Of a stretch of 7,094 bases of DNA, positions 5,821-7,094 are shown piece after piece. Below the pieces are notes generated by a model. That model was not told where the DNA came from, ran no database searches, and saw only the letters and a list, made by a program, of their open reading frames with translations. The stretch's first letter is position 1. Every line of letters begins with the position of its first letter. Source of the stretch: Lysobacterales bacterium (GTDB taxonomy: Bacteria; Pseudomonadota; Gammaproteobacteria; Xanthomonadales; SZUA-5); the NCBI GenBank assembly GCA_024710675.1, contig JANJUH010000059.1:1-7094 (forward strand), given 5' to 3'. Made by a program: the position numbers and the translations under genes.

Positions 5821-7094
5821 GCGCCGCGTAGCCGTTCCAGCAGCAAGGCGTTGAGCTGTGCCGGATTGGCCTGGCCCTTCGTGGCCTTCATGGCCTGGCC
5901 AACGAAGAACTGCAGCAGTTTCTCGTTGCCGGCGCGGTATTGCTCGACCTGCTTCGGGTTGGCGGCGATGATGTCGTCGACGATCGCTGCCAGCGCGCCG
6001 GTGTCGGACACCTGCTTCAAGCCCAGCCGCGCGATCACCTCGTCGGCGCTCTCCGTGCCCTGCCACAGCGCCTCGAAGACCTGCTTGCCCATCTTGCCGG
6101 ACAGGCTGCCGTCGACGATGCGGGCGAGCAGGCCGGCGAGGCGTTCGGCGGTGAGCGGACTGGCCTCGGGTGCCAGCCCGGCCGCGTTCAGCGCGCCCAG
6201 CCATTCCCCGAGCACCCAGTTCGCGCACAGCTTGGCCTGGCCCGGCAGGCGCGCGAGCAGCGCTTCGAAGTACTCGCTGACGGTGCGGTCGGCGGTCAGC
6301 AGGCCGGCGTCGTACTCGGGCAGCCCCAGGGACTCGACGTAACGCTGCCGGCGTGCCTCGGGCAGCTCGGGCAGCGCAGAGCGCTCGGAATCGATCCAGT
6401 CGCCGTCGATGAGCAGCGGCGGCAGGTCGGGATCGGGGAAATAGCGGTAGTCGTGCGCCGATTCCTTGCCGCGCATGCTGCGTGTCTCGCCCTTGTGGGC
6501 ATCGAACAGGCGCGTCTCCTGCACCACCTTGCCGCCGGCCTCGATCAGGCGGACCTGGCGGTCGATCTCGTAGTCGATCGCCTTCTCGACGAAGCGGAAG
6601 GAGTTGACGTTCTTGATCTCGGCGCGCGTGCCGAGCGGCTCGCCGGCGCGCCGCACCGAGACATTGGCATCGCAGCGGAAGGAGCCTTCCTGCAGGTTGC
6701 CGTCGGAGACACCCAGCCAGCGCACCAGCGTGTGCAGCGTCTTCAGGAAGGCCACGGCCTCGGCCGCCGAGGACAGCACCGGCTCGGTGACGATCTCGAG
6801 CAGCGGCGTGCCGGCGCGGTTGAGGTCGACGCCTGTCTCGGCGTGGAAGGCGTCGTGCACGCTCTTGCCGGCGTCCTCCTCGAGATGCGCGCGGGTCAGC
6901 GCGACATCGATCGTGCGGCCGTCATCCAGCCGCGCCCGCACCGTGCCGCCTGCCAGCACCGGTTCCTCGTACTGGCTGATCTGGTAGCCCTTGGGCAGGT
7001 CCGGGTAAAAGTAGTTCTTGCGCGCGAACACGCTGAGCGGAGCGATTCGTGCCCCGACCGCGAGGCCGAAGCGGATCGCCAGCGCCACCGCCTG
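5817..7094 (-). CDS. gatB: Aspartyl/glutamyl-tRNA amidotransferase subunit B (GatB), N-terminus beyond the window
   Basis: GatB is the tRNA-binding kinase/transamidase subunit of GatCAB. The complex converts misacylated Asp-tRNA(Asn) or Glu-tRNA(Gln) to the correct amide form in the cytoplasm, using ammonia from GatA. The window holds the last 425 residues; the family is usually about 475-480, so some 50-55 N-terminal residues are missing past the right edge. Counting from the first codon in the window, the cradle domain shows KNYFYPDLPKGYQISQY at 26-42 and the GatB family signature DLNRAGTPLLEIVTEP at 90-105. The C-terminal helical and YqeY-like tail has GSLSGKMGKQVFE and ends with the conserved KATKGQANPAQLN stretch. 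gatC and gatA are expected upstream but are not visible. The gene is complete at its 3' end and shows no damage. Confidence 0.97.
   Translation of the reverse strand, partial: QAVALAIRFGLAVGARIAPLSVFARKNYFYPDLPKGYQISQYEEPVLAGGTVRARLDDGRTIDVALTRAHLEEDAGKSVHDAFHAETGVDLNRAGTPLLEIVTEPVLSSAAEAVAFLKTLHTLVRWLGVSDGNLQEGSFRCDANVSVRRAGEPLGTRAEIKNVNSFRFVEKAIDYEIDRQVRLIEAGGKVVQETRLFDAHKGETRSMRGKESAHDYRYFPDPDLPPLLIDGDWIDSERSALPELPEARRQRYVESLGLPEYDAGLLTADRTVSEYFEALLARLPGQAKLCANWVLGEWLGALNAAGLAPEASPLTAERLAGLLARIVDGSLSGKMGKQVFEALWQGTESADEVIARLGLKQVSDTGALAAIVDDIIAANPKQVEQYRAGNEKLLQFFVGQAMKATKGQANPAQLNALLLERLRGA

Noticed and set aside
5821..6228. Upstream extension of the GGDEF-EAL frame by 136 codons into gatB
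   Set aside because: The extension is Arg-rich, has no domain and is the shadow of gatB in another frame. The ATG at 5818-5820 starts a proper membrane segment and overlaps the gatB stop.
1057..6342. A 1761-codon open frame on the plus strand, antisense to the peptidase and cyclic di-GMP genes and part of gatB
   Set aside because: Over the peptidase and cyclic di-GMP genes it lies in exact codon register opposite the real codons. A stop would arise only from TTA, CTA or TCA codons in the minus-strand genes, which GC-rich genomes avoid. The translation is low-complexity Ala/Gly/Arg/Val-rich with no recognisable domain, while the minus strand encodes complete catalytic motifs.

Overview
The window looks like chromosomal DNA from a GC-rich gammaproteobacterium, most likely of the Xanthomonadales/Lysobacterales (Stenotrophomonas, Lysobacter, Luteimonas or Rhodanobacter type). 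Three things point there. The class A beta-lactamase has the N-terminal layout and core motifs of the Stenotrophomonas L2 type. The intergenic gaps carry short palindromes with a GTAG end, like the GTAG-class REP elements described from Stenotrophomonas. The S9 peptidase resembles the DPP5-type enzymes found in this group. The genus is an inference; no rRNA or other marker gene is present.

All substantial genes are on the minus strand, so they read from right to left. At the right edge (5817-7094) is gatB, lacking its N-terminus, which encodes the B subunit of the tRNA-dependent amidotransferase. Its TGA stop overlaps by four bases (ATGA) the start of a 757-residue membrane-anchored PAS-PAS-GGDEF-EAL protein (3547-5820) that makes and/or degrades cyclic di-GMP. 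A 225-base gap with GTAG-type REP palindromes follows. Next is a secreted S9-family prolyl-oligopeptidase-like aminopeptidase (1291-3321). A 249-base gap with an inverted REP pair follows, then a Tat-exported class A beta-lactamase (139-1041). The first 105 bases may hold the 3' end of an unidentified plus-strand gene converging on the beta-lactamase, with an inverted repeat covering both stop codons.

Only gatB and the cyclic di-GMP gene look transcriptionally and probably translationally linked. The peptidase and beta-lactamase are each separated from their upstream neighbour by more than 200 bases of REP-bearing DNA and are probably independent units. No tRNA, rRNA, CRISPR array, insertion sequence or phage gene was seen. 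The points most worth checking are the unusual active-site set of the beta-lactamase (KPC-like W105, R220 and T237, but Ala at 170 and no Cys at 238), the gatB/cyclic di-GMP gene coupling, and the intact catalytic residues in both cyclic di-GMP domains with no RxxD inhibition site. I did not find a clearly new multi-gene system.
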